Source: an uncultured Lachnospiraceae bacterium (lineage in GTDB: Bacteria; Bacillota; Clostridia; Lachnospirales; Lachnospiraceae). From it: a DNA stretch of 64,000 nucleotides. The notes beneath the pieces were generated by a model, which was not told where the DNA came from, did not search any database, and saw only the letters and a program-made list of their open reading frames with translations. The DNA is taken from positions 32,541 to 96,540 of the forward strand of contig ONAZ01000008.1 of assembly GCA_900315945.1 (NCBI GenBank), given 5' to 3'. Shown here one piece after another: positions 34,002-42,540 of this stretch (position 1 is its first letter; the number at the start of each line of letters is the position of its first letter). Position numbers and translations under genes: made by a program.

Positions 34002-36713
34002 ATGGATACATCAAAAACTATGATAATTACAAAAGGTGAAATATGTACTGACAAGATTGTTGATTGTGAGCTTAGTTCAGATGCAAGAAAGTATAATATT
34101 CGATTTAAAAACGGGAAGCAGTATACATATTCGGTGAGCAATGTTATTGTGATGAATAATCCAAAACAGATAAATCCGGCTGATTTTATTGTAATGACTC
34201 CTGAGGGTAAGCGACTGTATGATATACGAAAGATTTATGAATTTGAGCATCAAGGTTTACGATACTGGCATTTGGTTTTTGATAGATTTGAACGAAGTTA
34301 CCCAAAAGAGAATCTTAATATAACAAAAAGCTGCCTGGTAGACAAGAAATCGAGGAATGTTTTTGAATATTTAAAAGAGATATCAACTCTAAGTAATATA
34401 CCTAACGATAGTGGGGATATTATACTGGAAAAAAGATATGAAAGGCTAGGCTTTGTATCGGAAAATACAGTGCTTAGTGTATATCTTAATAACGAAAAAG
34501 CCATAAAACATCATCGTGTGAGAGATGTAATTTTTCCTTTTGGGTGTAACCAAAGCCAGTATCGGGCAGTTAGGAATGCTCTGGAGAATCAGATAAGCGT
34601 GATTCAAGGGCCGCCGGGTACGGGAAAAACCCAAACAATTCTAAATATTATTGCTAATCTGTTGATTGCCGGCAAAACGATTATTATGGTATCGAATAAT
34701 AATTCTGCGACACTAAATGTGTTGGAAAAGCTGGCAAAAAACCAATACGGAATGGATTTTCTGGTTGCACCACTTGGTAATGCAAGTAATAAGGAAATGT
34801 TTATCAAAAAACAAACGGAGAAATATCCCAATCTCTCCGGATGGGTATGTGCCCCACAGAATAGAATGTCTTTGAGTGAATTATCAGAGCTGTCAGATAG
34901 ACTCCAAAAGATATATCAGCTACGAGAGGATATTGCGCGTTTAAAAGAAAGGCAGTATGAGATTGAGTTGGAGTTTAAGCATTTTGAAGAGTTTGCTAAA
35001 GAAACTGCAGCGTATTATAAGGCTGTAAAGGTTAGTGGGAGATTATCAACGCAAAAAATTATGCGCTTGTGGAATGACATTCAATTTAGAGCAGACAGTG
35101 GGAGAAAACTGTCGATGTTTTTTAAATTGAAAAGTATTTTGTTATACAATATCGCAGACTGGAGCTTTTATAAACAAGACATATCAAAGATTATTACTGT
35201 TTTGCAGGGACTGTATTACGAATATTCGCTTAATGAAATCAATGATGAATTAAAAGAAAAAGAGAGAGAAATGGCAGAGAATGCCAGTGACTATGAAAAA
35301 CAGTTAGAGAAAGAATCATTGATTTATCTAAAGAATTTTTTGGCACAAAAGTATAATTGGGAAAAAGAAAGAGAGCGTTTTTCTGAAAATGATTTGTTTA
35401 TGAAATCAGAACAATTTTTGCAGGAATATCCAATCATTTTGAGTACAACATTTTCTGCTAGAACAAGTCTTAATATGGGAAATATCTTGTACGATTATGT
35501 GATTATGGATGAGGCTTCGCAGGTGGATATTGCAACAGGAGCATTGGCACTGTCTTGTGCAAAGAATGCTGTTATTGTAGGAGATTCAAAGCAACTTCCT
35601 AATGTAGTAACACAAGAGACTTTACGGCGTTCAGATAGAATCAGAGAAAAATACAATATAAACGATGCTTATGATTTTGGACATAAAAGTTTTTTACAAT
35701 CTGTGGTTGATGTTGTTAAAGATGTTCCATCAACTCTCCTAAAAGAGCATTATCGTTGTCATCCAAGAATTATTTCGTTTTGCAATCAGAAGTATTATAA
35801 TGGCGAACTTGTAATAATGACGAACGACAACAATGACAATCAAGCACTATTGGCTCTTAAGACCGCAGAAGGCAATCATGCCAGAGGCAATTATAATCAG
35901 AGACAAATTGATGTAATTAAAAATGAAATACTGCCAAAGATAGATGAGCCTTTAGAAGAGGTGGGAATCATTGCTCCGTATAATGCTCAGGTAGATGCTA
36001 TTCGAGATCAGATTGCAGGAATTGATGTTGCTACAGTTCACAAATTTCAAGGGCGTGAAAAGGATGTAATTATTTTGTCTACCGTGGACGATAAGATTCA
36101 GGATTTTACGGATGACCCGTATTTGTTGAATGTGGCGGTTTCAAGGGCTAAGAAGCGGCTAATTGTTGTTGTGTCAGGAAATGAGCAGGAGAAAAAAGGG
36201 AATATCACAGACCTTATTGCATATATTCAGTACAATAAAATGGAAGTAATAGATAGTCAGATATATTCTGTCTTTGATTACTTGTATACGCAGTATCGTG
36301 AAAAGAAGTACGAGTTTTTGAAAGGACATAAGCAAATATCTGAATATGATTCTGAGAACTTAACATATGCATTGCTGATGGACATATTAAAGGGGCACAC
36401 GGAGTATGGAGTGGTATGTCATGAGCCGCTTTCAATGGTAGTTCGTGATTTGTCAAAACTATCGGATGAAGAGGTCAGATACGCCATGCATCCGTCTACG
36501 CACCTTGATTTTTTAGTTTTCAACAAGCTTAGTAAACAGCCAATTGCTGCAATCGAAACAGATGGATATAAATATCACCAAAAAGGAACAAAACAGTATG
36601 AAAGAGACCTAATGAAGGATCATATACTGGAACTTTGTGGACTGCCATTTATTAGATTAAGCACGAATGGTAGTGGTGAGAAAGAACGTATTAGAAGTGT
36701 GTTGGGATTGTAA
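34002..36713 (+). CDS. SF1 helicase fused to PD-(D/E)XK-type nuclease domain
   Basis: 903 residues. Superfamily 1 (UPF1/Dna2-like, AAA_11/AAA_12) motifs: Walker A GPPGTGKT at about 203-210, DEAS at 503-506, VGDSKQLPNV, HKFQGREKDVI and VAVSRAKKRL. A coiled insert lies between motifs I and II. The last about 90 residues (HLDFLVF...AAIETDGYKYH) match the DUF2726/Vsr-like endonuclease fold. Such helicase-nucleases are frequent in defence loci. It starts at ATG 34002, 21 bases after the acetyltransferase gene, without a clear ribosome site. Confidence 0.8.
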   Translation: MDTSKTMIITKGEICTDKIVDCELSSDARKYNIRFKNGKQYTYSVSNVIVMNNPKQINPADFIVMTPEGKRLYDIRKIYEFEHQGLRYWHLVFDRFERSYPKENLNITKSCLVDKKSRNVFEYLKEISTLSNIPNDSGDIILEKRYERLGFVSENTVLSVYLNNEKAIKHHRVRDVIFPFGCNQSQYRAVRNALENQISVIQGPPGTGKTQTILNIIANLLIAGKTIIMVSNNNSATLNVLEKLAKNQYGMDFLVAPLGNASNKEMFIKKQTEKYPNLSGWVCAPQNRMSLSELSELSDRLQKIYQLREDIARLKERQYEIELEFKHFEEFAKETAAYYKAVKVSGRLSTQKIMRLWNDIQFRADSGRKLSMFFKLKSILLYNIADWSFYKQDISKIITVLQGLYYEYSLNEINDELKEKEREMAENASDYEKQLEKESLIYLKNFLAQKYNWEKERERFSENDLFMKSEQFLQEYPIILSTTFSARTSLNMGNILYDYVIMDEASQVDIATGALALSCAKNAVIVGDSKQLPNVVTQETLRRSDRIREKYNINDAYDFGHKSFLQSVVDVVKDVPSTLLKEHYRCHPRIISFCNQKYYNGELVIMTNDNNDNQALLALKTAEGNHARGNYNQRQIDVIKNEILPKIDEPLEEVGIIAPYNAQVDAIRDQIAGIDVATVHKFQGREKDVIILSTVDDKIQDFTDDPYLLNVAVSRAKKRLIVVVSGNEQEKKGNITDLIAYIQYNKMEVIDSQIYSVFDYLYTQYREKKYEFLKGHKQISEYDSENLTYALLMDILKGHTEYGVVCHEPLSMVVRDLSKLSDEEVRYAMHPSTHLDFLVFNKLSKQPIAAIETDGYKYHQKGTKQYERDLMKDHILELCGLPFIRLSTNGSGEKERIRSVLGL

Positions 36714-36791
36714 AATAGTATATATGCTATAATTTGATAGAGGCATTTATGAAACCTTAAGGAATCATCACGAAAGAAAGAAGGGGACTAT

Positions 36792-37015
36792 ATGGGATTA
36801 TTTAGCAAACCGGAAGTCGTTGTTTTAAAAGATTCTTGTGATTCAAAAGAATACTTAGCTAAATTACAGAAATTGAGAACTACAGTACACGACAACTCTT
36901 TTGCTGCAAAGAAATTGATAAGGAAATAGCAATTACCGAAGCGGAAATCAATTCTATGGCTGCAGTAGCTTTCCTAAGTGCAGATATATCAGGAACTTAT
37001 AAACGGAAAAACTGA
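36792..37015 (+). pseudogene. NERD-domain protein fragment with frameshift
   Basis: ATG 36792 (behind GAAAGAAGGGG) opens MGLFSKPEVVVLKDSCDSKE, the usual start of small NERD-domain nuclease-related proteins. The first frame stops at 36929. From 36914 another frame continues as IDKEIAITEAEI, which is the expected sequel, and stops at 37015. One frameshift plus a large C-terminal loss; the sequence runs straight into the macro-domain fragment. Confidence 0.55.
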
Positions 37016-37381
37016 CCCCTTAAGGCTGGAGAAGCTGTTATTACGCCGGCTTTTAATATGACCAATGCCAAGGCAATAATTCATGCGGTGGGGCCTAATT
37101 TTGTAGTTACGCCTATGGCATTTGATAAATTGTACGATGCTTATTATAACTCGATGTTGGTTCTTATGGACAATGGTTACCACAGCATTTCTTTTCCGCT
37201 TATCAGCTCCGGGATATTTGGTGCTTCGCTAGACAACCCTGTGGCAGAGTCTACGAAGCAATGCTTAAGAGCATACAGGAAGTTTACCGTTGATTATCCA
37301 GAGTATGATGTGGAAGTAAAACTGTGCGCATTTACACCATCAGAGATGAAGGAAGCGAAGCAAGTGTATGAAGATAATTAA
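37016..37381 (+). pseudogene. Macro-domain protein, N-terminally truncated
   Basis: The open frame encodes LKAGEAVITPAFNMTNAKAI, then IIHAVGPNF, ISFPLISSGIFGA and a normal C-terminus. This is the second half of an ADP-ribose-binding macro domain. The first half with the NAAN loop is missing and no start codon or ribosome site precedes it. Its last 50 codons lie inside the 259-bp duplicated block. Confidence 0.65.
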
Positions 37382-37490
37382 TCTGATTGAAAATACAAAG
37401 GGCCACGAAGGCTTTGTATACGCCCATGGCCTGTCTTTTTATGTGGAAACGACTAAGCATAAACTTCTTCTGGACCTTGGACCGTCGGAG
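37232..37490 (+). repeat. 259-bp direct repeat, left copy
   Basis: Spans the end of the macro-domain frame and the first about 41 codons of the MBL gene. It aligns without gaps to 38407-38665 at roughly 95% identity. Together they bracket the 916-bp toxin-antitoxin segment. Confidence 0.92.
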
Positions 37491-37511
37491 TTAAGTGCTC
37501 TCTTATTGTAG
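37368..37511 (+). pseudogene. MBL-fold hydrolase 5' fragment (duplicate of 38543)
   Basis: Starts MKIINLIENTKGHEG as the complete gene downstream does and matches it to LLLDLGPSE. It then enters seven unrelated codons and a stop at the repeat border. The break coincides with the edge of the toxin-antitoxin segment. Confidence 0.8.
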
Positions 37512-37513
37512 GA

Positions 37514-38071
37514 TTATATTTGTAGTTTTTTATACCATTCGGGAGTATTTGAAGATATTTTTCTTAGAATTCCATTTTCATATATAGCAAAACGATTAAA
37601 TCCTATAGTGTTATCATAAAGAATTACCTGATCACACTTTGGTAATACCGCCACTAAAGAGTTGAGACTCTCATCAAACCTACGTCGTACATCTTTTTCA
37701 GGAATGCCATGTCCACCGGCTTTAACTCTATGAGAGATACGCTCTAATGCAATATCGACATTTTCGACGCTAACATAGTGAAGTTCAATATAATAACCAA
37801 GAGATTTTGCCTTGTCAATATTGGCAATAATGCTTTTGCCACATAAGGTAGTTTCTTGATTGAATGAAGTATTAGAATTAAAATATTCTTTTATCTTTTT
37901 TACGGCAATTTTGGATGCTTTAAACATATCCTGTTTATTATCCCATCTGCCAAACACTTTAACAATCTCATCGGTGTTGATTCTTGGCAGTTCTTGAATA
38001 GAATCAATAGCACGATAAAGAGTCGATTTTCCTGCGCCATTTACACCGGCAATAAGTACGTATTTTTTCAT
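37514..38071 (-). CDS. Zeta-toxin-like kinase
   Basis: 185 residues with Walker A GVNGAGKST (9-17) and the zeta/PezT-type layout (INTDEI after the first helix, RISHRVKAGGHGIPE lid region). Zeta toxins phosphorylate UDP-N-acetylglucosamine; some chromosomal relatives act on other substrates, so the target is uncertain. The start codon overlaps the stop of the upstream small gene (TAATG), the usual coupling of antitoxin and toxin. It lies on the opposite strand to its surroundings, between the two 259-bp repeats. Confidence 0.8.
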   Translation of the reverse strand: MKKYVLIAGVNGAGKSTLYRAIDSIQELPRINTDEIVKVFGRWDNKQDMFKASKIAVKKIKEYFNSNTSFNQETTLCGKSIIANIDKAKSLGYYIELHYVSVENVDIALERISHRVKAGGHGIPEKDVRRRFDESLNSLVAVLPKCDQVILYDNTIGFNRFAIYENGILRKISSNTPEWYKKLQI

Positions 38072-38250
38072 TAAAATAAATTATTCTCCACTATAGTTCT
38101 TTGCTTTTTTCTTAGTAAATAATTGCTTATTAACTCGAAGAATTCTTGCTCATCCTTATCTTTGGATTTTTTCACGAGTTCTAGTGTGTCTTCCGGTTGC
38201 AATTTGAGTATTTCATTGTATATATCAGAGTATTTTTTTGTATCACACAT
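38071..38250 (-). CDS. Small antitoxin partner of the zeta-like toxin
   Basis: 59 residues (MCDTKKYSDIYNEILKLQPE then DTLELVKKSK...), mostly charged helices, with GGAGG 8 bases before ATG 38250 on the minus strand and a TATAAT box complementary to 38277-38282. It resembles the small antitoxins encoded ahead of chromosomal zeta-type ATPases, though identity rests on position, size and the one-base overlap with the toxin gene. Missing from simple ORF lists because of its size. Confidence 0.7.
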   Translation of the reverse strand: MCDTKKYSDIYNEILKLQPEDTLELVKKSKDKDEQEFFELISNYLLRKKQRTIVENNLF

Positions 38251-38406
38251 ATTTCTACACCTCCAACTATGGTTATATTATAACACCTTGTAGGAATATA
38301 ATAAATGAATTTTGCTGACAGAAATTGTCGCCTTGTGATACTAATGCATAATAGTTTATAATTATATTAAAAAAGATATATAGTGTTATACCTGCTTAAT
38401 ACGGAG

Positions 38407-38665
38407 GACAACCCTGTGGCAGAGTCTACGAAGCAATGCTTAAGAGCATACAAGAAGTTTACCATGGATTATCCGGAGTATAATGTGGAAGTAAAACTGT
38501 GCGCATTTACACCATCAGAGATGAAGGAAGCGAAGCAAGTGTATGAAGATAATTAATCTGATTGAAAATACAAAGGGTCATGAAGGCTGTGCATACGCCC
38601 ATGGCCTGTCTTTTTATGTGGAAACTCCTCAGCATAAGCTTCTTCTGGACCTTGGACCGTCGGAG
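38407..38665 (+). repeat. 259-bp direct repeat, right copy
   Basis: Gap-free match to 37232-37490. The right copy leads into the intact MBL gene, whereas its macro-domain part is a headless fragment. Confidence 0.92.
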
Positions 38666-39400
38666 GAGACTTTGCATAATGCAGACAAGCTGGGAGTTAA
38701 TCTGAAAGAGGTAGATACAGTTATACTTAGTCACGGACACTATGACCACTCAGGTGGAATTATGTCATTTGCCAGGATAAATCCAGATGCAACTATCTAT
38801 ATGCAGGAAATGGCAAATGGGGATTATTATGCGGATGATGGTGAAAATGCAAAGAATCAGCGCTACAGATATATAGGAATAGATAAGAATATAGCAAAAC
38901 TTCCGCAGGTGGTGAAGCTTTCAGGCGATTATATAATTGATGATGAGCTGGAGCTTTTCACGATAAAGAAAAGGTCACATGCACTGCCCTTTACCAATAA
39001 CAGACTTCTTATTAAAGAAAACGGTGGTTTTGCAAGGGACAATTTTTTGCATGAGCAGTATCTTGTGATTAGAGACGGAGAGACGAGAATTCTGCTCTCC
39101 GGTTGTGCGCACAACGGTATGCTGAGCATCCTTGACGCATTTAGGGACAAATACGGTGTGGCACCGGATGTGGCCATAAGCGGCTTTCATCTTATGAAGA
39201 AGACAGAGTATTCCAAGGAAGAGATTCAGGAGATTGCAGATATTGGAAATGAACTTAAGAAGTATTCGACACATTTTATAACCTGTCATTGTACAGGAGA
39301 GCCGGCATATGAGGTTATGAAGCCTATTATGGGAGAACAACTTCAATATGTTCACTGTGGAGAAGAGGTGAATTGGAGAAATGATAAATACAGACATTAG
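38543..39400 (+). CDS. MBL-fold metallo-hydrolase
   Basis: 285 residues with the zinc motif SHGHYDHSGG (His64, His66, Asp68, His69), then LSGCAHNG and FITCHCTGE for the remaining ligands. It belongs to the group annotated as dihydropterin-type phosphate synthase-like MBL proteins; the reaction is not known. ATG 38543 overlaps the end of the macro frame inside the repeat, a layout that must reflect the ancestral macro-MBL operon. The next frame starts at 39381, inside its end. Confidence 0.82.
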   Translation: MKIINLIENTKGHEGCAYAHGLSFYVETPQHKLLLDLGPSEETLHNADKLGVNLKEVDTVILSHGHYDHSGGIMSFARINPDATIYMQEMANGDYYADDGENAKNQRYRYIGIDKNIAKLPQVVKLSGDYIIDDELELFTIKKRSHALPFTNNRLLIKENGGFARDNFLHEQYLVIRDGETRILLSGCAHNGMLSILDAFRDKYGVAPDVAISGFHLMKKTEYSKEEIQEIADIGNELKKYSTHFITCHCTGEPAYEVMKPIMGEQLQYVHCGEEVNWRNDKYRH

Positions 39401-40073
39401 AACCAGAGAAGAATTGGTAGAGCTTGTAAACGAGATAGGCTTTTTGCCATTTTTTAGCGGAAATATAGAGGGATTTTCTCTCGAAGAAAACATTTCTTAT
39501 GATGCGTGGTATCAGGGAAGATGGAGCGGCAAGATTCACTAGGATGCATGGGGTTGGAAAGGACAGGTGCTTCAGAACAAGGAGCTGGTTTATGGAAAAT
39601 TCTTCAAGAAGAAAACGGGATTTATAAGCCTTAAGCTGTGGCCGGACTTTTGCAATTACCGTCGAGACGGATATGATTTTGACGCCAGATTTGATGACGG
39701 TCATGCATCATATAAGGACAAGGGTGTCGTGGACTATATAACCGGCGCCGGCGCAACGCTTACGAGAAATATCAAAGACGACCTGGGTTACAAGAAAGGT
39801 GGCAATAAAGGATTCGAAACAGTAATCACCAGACTTCAGATGGAAACCTATGTTGTTCCGGTAAACTACGAATACAGCAGACGCAAGAACGGAGACGAGT
39901 ACGGGTGGGGCAACTGCCGATACGACATTGCTGAGAATTACTGGGGCGACAAGCTGTGCAGATCCGCTTACAAAAGAAGTCCTGAGGAGTCCCTTGACAG
40001 GCTAATAAACCACATAAGAAAACAACTGCCAAGGCTGGATGAAGAGGAGCTGAGAGGGTTGTTGAAGGGGTGA
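39381..40073 (+). pseudogene. AlkZ/YcaQ-related protein with in-frame TAG
   Basis: Read from ATG 39381 (MINTDIRTREELVELVNEIG) the frame continues to 40073 and is broken only by TAG at 39540-39542. The part after the stop (YGKFFKKKTGFISLKLWPDF, RRDGYDFDARFDDG, TRLQMETYVV) matches AlkZ-related proteins of gut Firmicutes. Full length would be 230 residues. A GTG at 39567 could restart translation but has a poor ribosome site. Base composition is GC-rich compared with flanks. Confidence 0.6.
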
Positions 40074-40113
40074 AGATTTCGACGAGAAAAAAAGAGCAAG
40101 AGAGCAACAAGGT

Positions 40114-40182
40114 ATGAAAAAAGTACTATTCATCTACCATGGCAGGTGTTTAATACATGCCTTCAACCCGCATATTTACTAG
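40114..40182 (+). pseudogene. LMW protein-tyrosine phosphatase 5' stub B
   Basis: MKKVLFIYHG then 12 unrelated codons and a stop, behind AACAAGG. Same break point as stubs A and C, with the loop Cys already changed to Tyr. It is followed by a twin TTTACAAC motif (40205-40212 and 40216-40223) shared with stub C. Confidence 0.6.
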
Positions 40183-40204
40183 GCTTGTAAGAGTTATAAT
40201 GTGA

Positions 40205-40240
40205 TTTACAACAAATTTACAACTTGTGAATTAGCTACGA
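40205..40240 (+). repeat. Twin TTTACAAC element, left copy
   Basis: TTTACAAC twice, 11 bases apart, followed by TT...GCTACGA (40234-40240). It matches 51023-51058 with only scattered differences and lies 91 bases after the start of the phosphatase stub, against 93 in the right copy. Confidence 0.7.
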
Positions 40241-40248
40241 TGTGATAC

Positions 40249-40285
40249 TATTCTTGAATCGGATTGATTCAAGAATATTTTTTTT
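40249..40285 (+). terminator. Strong terminator left of the LytTR block
   Basis: A perfect 12-bp stem (40249-40260 with 40266-40277) followed by eight T. It insulates the regulon from the left. Confidence 0.93.
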
Positions 40286-40317
40286 ATTTGTTTTATACCT
40301 TTTGTTACATTATCACA

Positions 40318-40351
40318 GTCGATTCACTACATTTTTAAGTCGATTCAGTAT
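40318..40351 (+). promoter_or_regulatory. LytTR-type box pair 1
   Basis: GTCGATTCAC starts at 40318 and GTCGATTCAG at 40339, exactly 21 bases apart, upstream of the first regulator gene. A TATAAT at 40390-40395 is a candidate -10. Confidence 0.75.
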
Positions 40352-40420
40352 CGTTAGGGAAAGTATATAGGCCGTATAGCCGATAAATATATAATAAATG
40401 CTTATATGTGAGGTGACAGA

Positions 40421-41131
40421 ATGAGGGTATTTTTATGTGATGACGACACGAGAGATGTCAGCAGGCTTGCGAAATTAATCCGTAAATACGGCACGGATAA
40501 CAATATAAAGTTTTGTATTGACGCATATTCCTCTGGAGAAGAGTTACTTGATGATATCCTAACAGAAAAGAATGTGGATATGATTTTCCTTGATATTAAT
40601 CTTGGTGGAATGGATGGAATAGATATAGCAGGAAAGATTCGTGAGAAAAATGAGAGTGTACCTATCATTTTTATAACGGCTTATATCAATTACGCCCTTG
40701 ATGGTTATAAAGTAAAAGCCAATAGATTTCTTGTAAAAGATGATTTAGAAAATACATTTTCAGAATGTATGGATGATATATGTAAAGAGATAATTAAGAA
40801 AAGGAAATCCATGATGTTTCGGTGCGTGGACGGAGATAGAAGAATTAATCTGTCAGACATTTCTTTTTTTGAAACATCAGGGAGGCAAGTGATTATTCAT
40901 AGCGCTGATAAGACATTTCAAATGTATGAAAAGTTGAACTCACTTGAAGAGGAAATGGAAAGCTATGGGTTTATTAGGATTCATCGATTCTATCTTGTAA
41001 ATGTAAGGTATATATCTAATATTCATAATTATGAACTGACCCTTACTGATGGAAGTAAGCTACCTATTCCCAAGGGAAGATATAGAGAAGTTAGAGTAAA
41101 ATACACATTGTTTATGGGTGAGGTGCTATGA
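40421..41131 (+). CDS. LytTR response regulator 1 (AgrA/ComE-like)
   Basis: 236 residues: receiver (1-120) with phospho-acceptor Asp58 (MIFLDINLGG), then a LytTR DNA-binding domain (about 135-232) with FIRIHRFYLVN and LPIPKGRYREV. LytTR proteins bind paired 9-bp direct repeats, and such pairs occur before five genes of this block. ATG 40421 follows GAGGTGAC. The partner kinase gene overlaps by ATGA (41128-41131). Confidence 0.92.
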   Translation: MRVFLCDDDTRDVSRLAKLIRKYGTDNNIKFCIDAYSSGEELLDDILTEKNVDMIFLDINLGGMDGIDIAGKIREKNESVPIIFITAYINYALDGYKVKANRFLVKDDLENTFSECMDDICKEIIKKRKSMMFRCVDGDRRINLSDISFFETSGRQVIIHSADKTFQMYEKLNSLEEEMESYGFIRIHRFYLVNVRYISNIHNYELTLTDGSKLPIPKGRYREVRVKYTLFMGEVL

Positions 41132-42408
41132 TTGCAGTTTTGTATACCCTTTTTATAGGCATATTTGAAGTATGGGGTCTATTGTATTTCCTCAACACGT
41201 ATATGGAATGTAGATTTAAGGGAGTTAAGAAAGTCATAAGTTATTTGGCATTCTACATTGTGTTTATGGTTGTGGTTATAGTTTTTTCCAATATACTCAC
41301 AGGATATGCGGTTATAGCCAAGATATTTTTCATAATAATTGGAATAGCATTATATGGCAGAATTAGTTATAGTCGTGGGTTCATTACATGCCTTTTCTTT
41401 GCCTGCGTCGATTACATATTATTGTTCTATGTAGATTGTGTATATGTCAGCATAATGGGGATGGATGAAGGGCTTGTTACATATGTAATGGGGATAGTTC
41501 TTAGATTGATATGGATTGCATTGCTTATGTTTTTGAGGCATAAGACAGGTCTGATTAAGAAGTATCTATATGATGAGAGAATTTCTTTAAGGAAATATTC
41601 GTGGCTTCCTGTCTTTTCGGGTTTTATTGGTATATATCTGTACGTAATGTTTATATATGACAATGTACCTAACTATTTCTATGCTTTTGTGTCACTGGCA
41701 ATACTTTGTCTCAATGCTTTGGATCTATTCTTCTTGCAGGATTCCCTTGTGCAAGAAGAGAAAATATATCAATCAGAAAGACAAAATCAAAAGCATAAAA
41801 ATCAGATGCAGACATTTTATGATATGCAGGCTGTGTATGAGAGGCAGGGTAGAAAGCTTCACGATTACAAGAAGCAGATGATGACTGTAAATGAGCTGAT
41901 AAGAAAAGGGGAGCTTGAGGCTGCCCTGGAACAAACTGACGCGATTACTGAGAATATGTCGGTGGAATTGTCTGAGATAAATGTGAATCATCCCGTTGTT
42001 AATGCCATATTGAATCGGGAATATCGTATAGCTAAAGGGAAAGGTATTGGTATGACATTTTCCATATGTGACCTATCAGGGCTTACGATTGCAGGAGATG
42101 ACATTGTTACAATATTTGGGAATCTTCTTGAAAATGCGATTCAGGCTTGCGAGGTTTTGGTAGAGAAGGGTAATCATCCTACGGTTCATATTAAAATGGT
42201 AAATTCGAATAGTAAGTATATTTTCAATATTAAGAATCCTGTGCCAGAAAAAGTGGAAATAGAAGATAACAACATTATTTCTAAGGACTACAAAGGACAT
42301 GGAATTGGGCTTCTTAATGTTAGAAGTGCAGTAGAAAAATATAATGGCGACTTCGCTCTATCCTGCCATGAGGATGAGTTTGTTACGGTGATAATGTTGA
42401 AGCAATAG
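41128..42408 (+). CDS. AgrC-like sensor histidine kinase 1
   Basis: 426 residues. Six to seven membrane helices (1-205) form the sensor, followed by a coiled linker, the phospho-accepting His245 in KLHDYKKQM (HPK10 type) and a GHKL ATPase domain (NLLENAIQAC, GHGIGLLNVRSAVEKY). Partner of the LytTR regulator overlapping upstream. In agr systems the ligand is a cyclic peptide made by AgrB/AgrD; neither gene is present here, so the signal is unknown. Confidence 0.9.
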   Translation: MIAVLYTLFIGIFEVWGLLYFLNTYMECRFKGVKKVISYLAFYIVFMVVVIVFSNILTGYAVIAKIFFIIIGIALYGRISYSRGFITCLFFACVDYILLFYVDCVYVSIMGMDEGLVTYVMGIVLRLIWIALLMFLRHKTGLIKKYLYDERISLRKYSWLPVFSGFIGIYLYVMFIYDNVPNYFYAFVSLAILCLNALDLFFLQDSLVQEEKIYQSERQNQKHKNQMQTFYDMQAVYERQGRKLHDYKKQMMTVNELIRKGELEAALEQTDAITENMSVELSEINVNHPVVNAILNREYRIAKGKGIGMTFSICDLSGLTIAGDDIVTIFGNLLENAIQACEVLVEKGNHPTVHIKMVNSNSKYIFNIKNPVPEKVEIEDNNIISKDYKGHGIGLLNVRSAVEKYNGDFALSCHEDEFVTVIMLKQ

Positions 42409-42429
42409 AAGACTGTTGACTATAAGTTA

Positions 42430-42463
42430 GTCGATTCACTACGAAAAAACGTCCATTTACTAC
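42430..42463 (+). promoter_or_regulatory. LytTR-type box pair 2
   Basis: GTCGATTCACTAC from 42430 and GTCCATTTACTAC from 42451, 21 bases apart, about 80 bases before the coiled-coil gene. Confidence 0.75.
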
Positions 42464-42540
42464 ATAAGGATTTATTAAGTCAATTAATGTTCGAAATACT
42501 ATATAGAGAGGTATATGGCTTGTGAAGGAGAGCATTAGAT

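Noticed and set aside
34298..34831. Reverse-strand frames opposite the helicase gene
   Set aside because: They overlap conserved helicase motifs in the forward frame and lack start signals.
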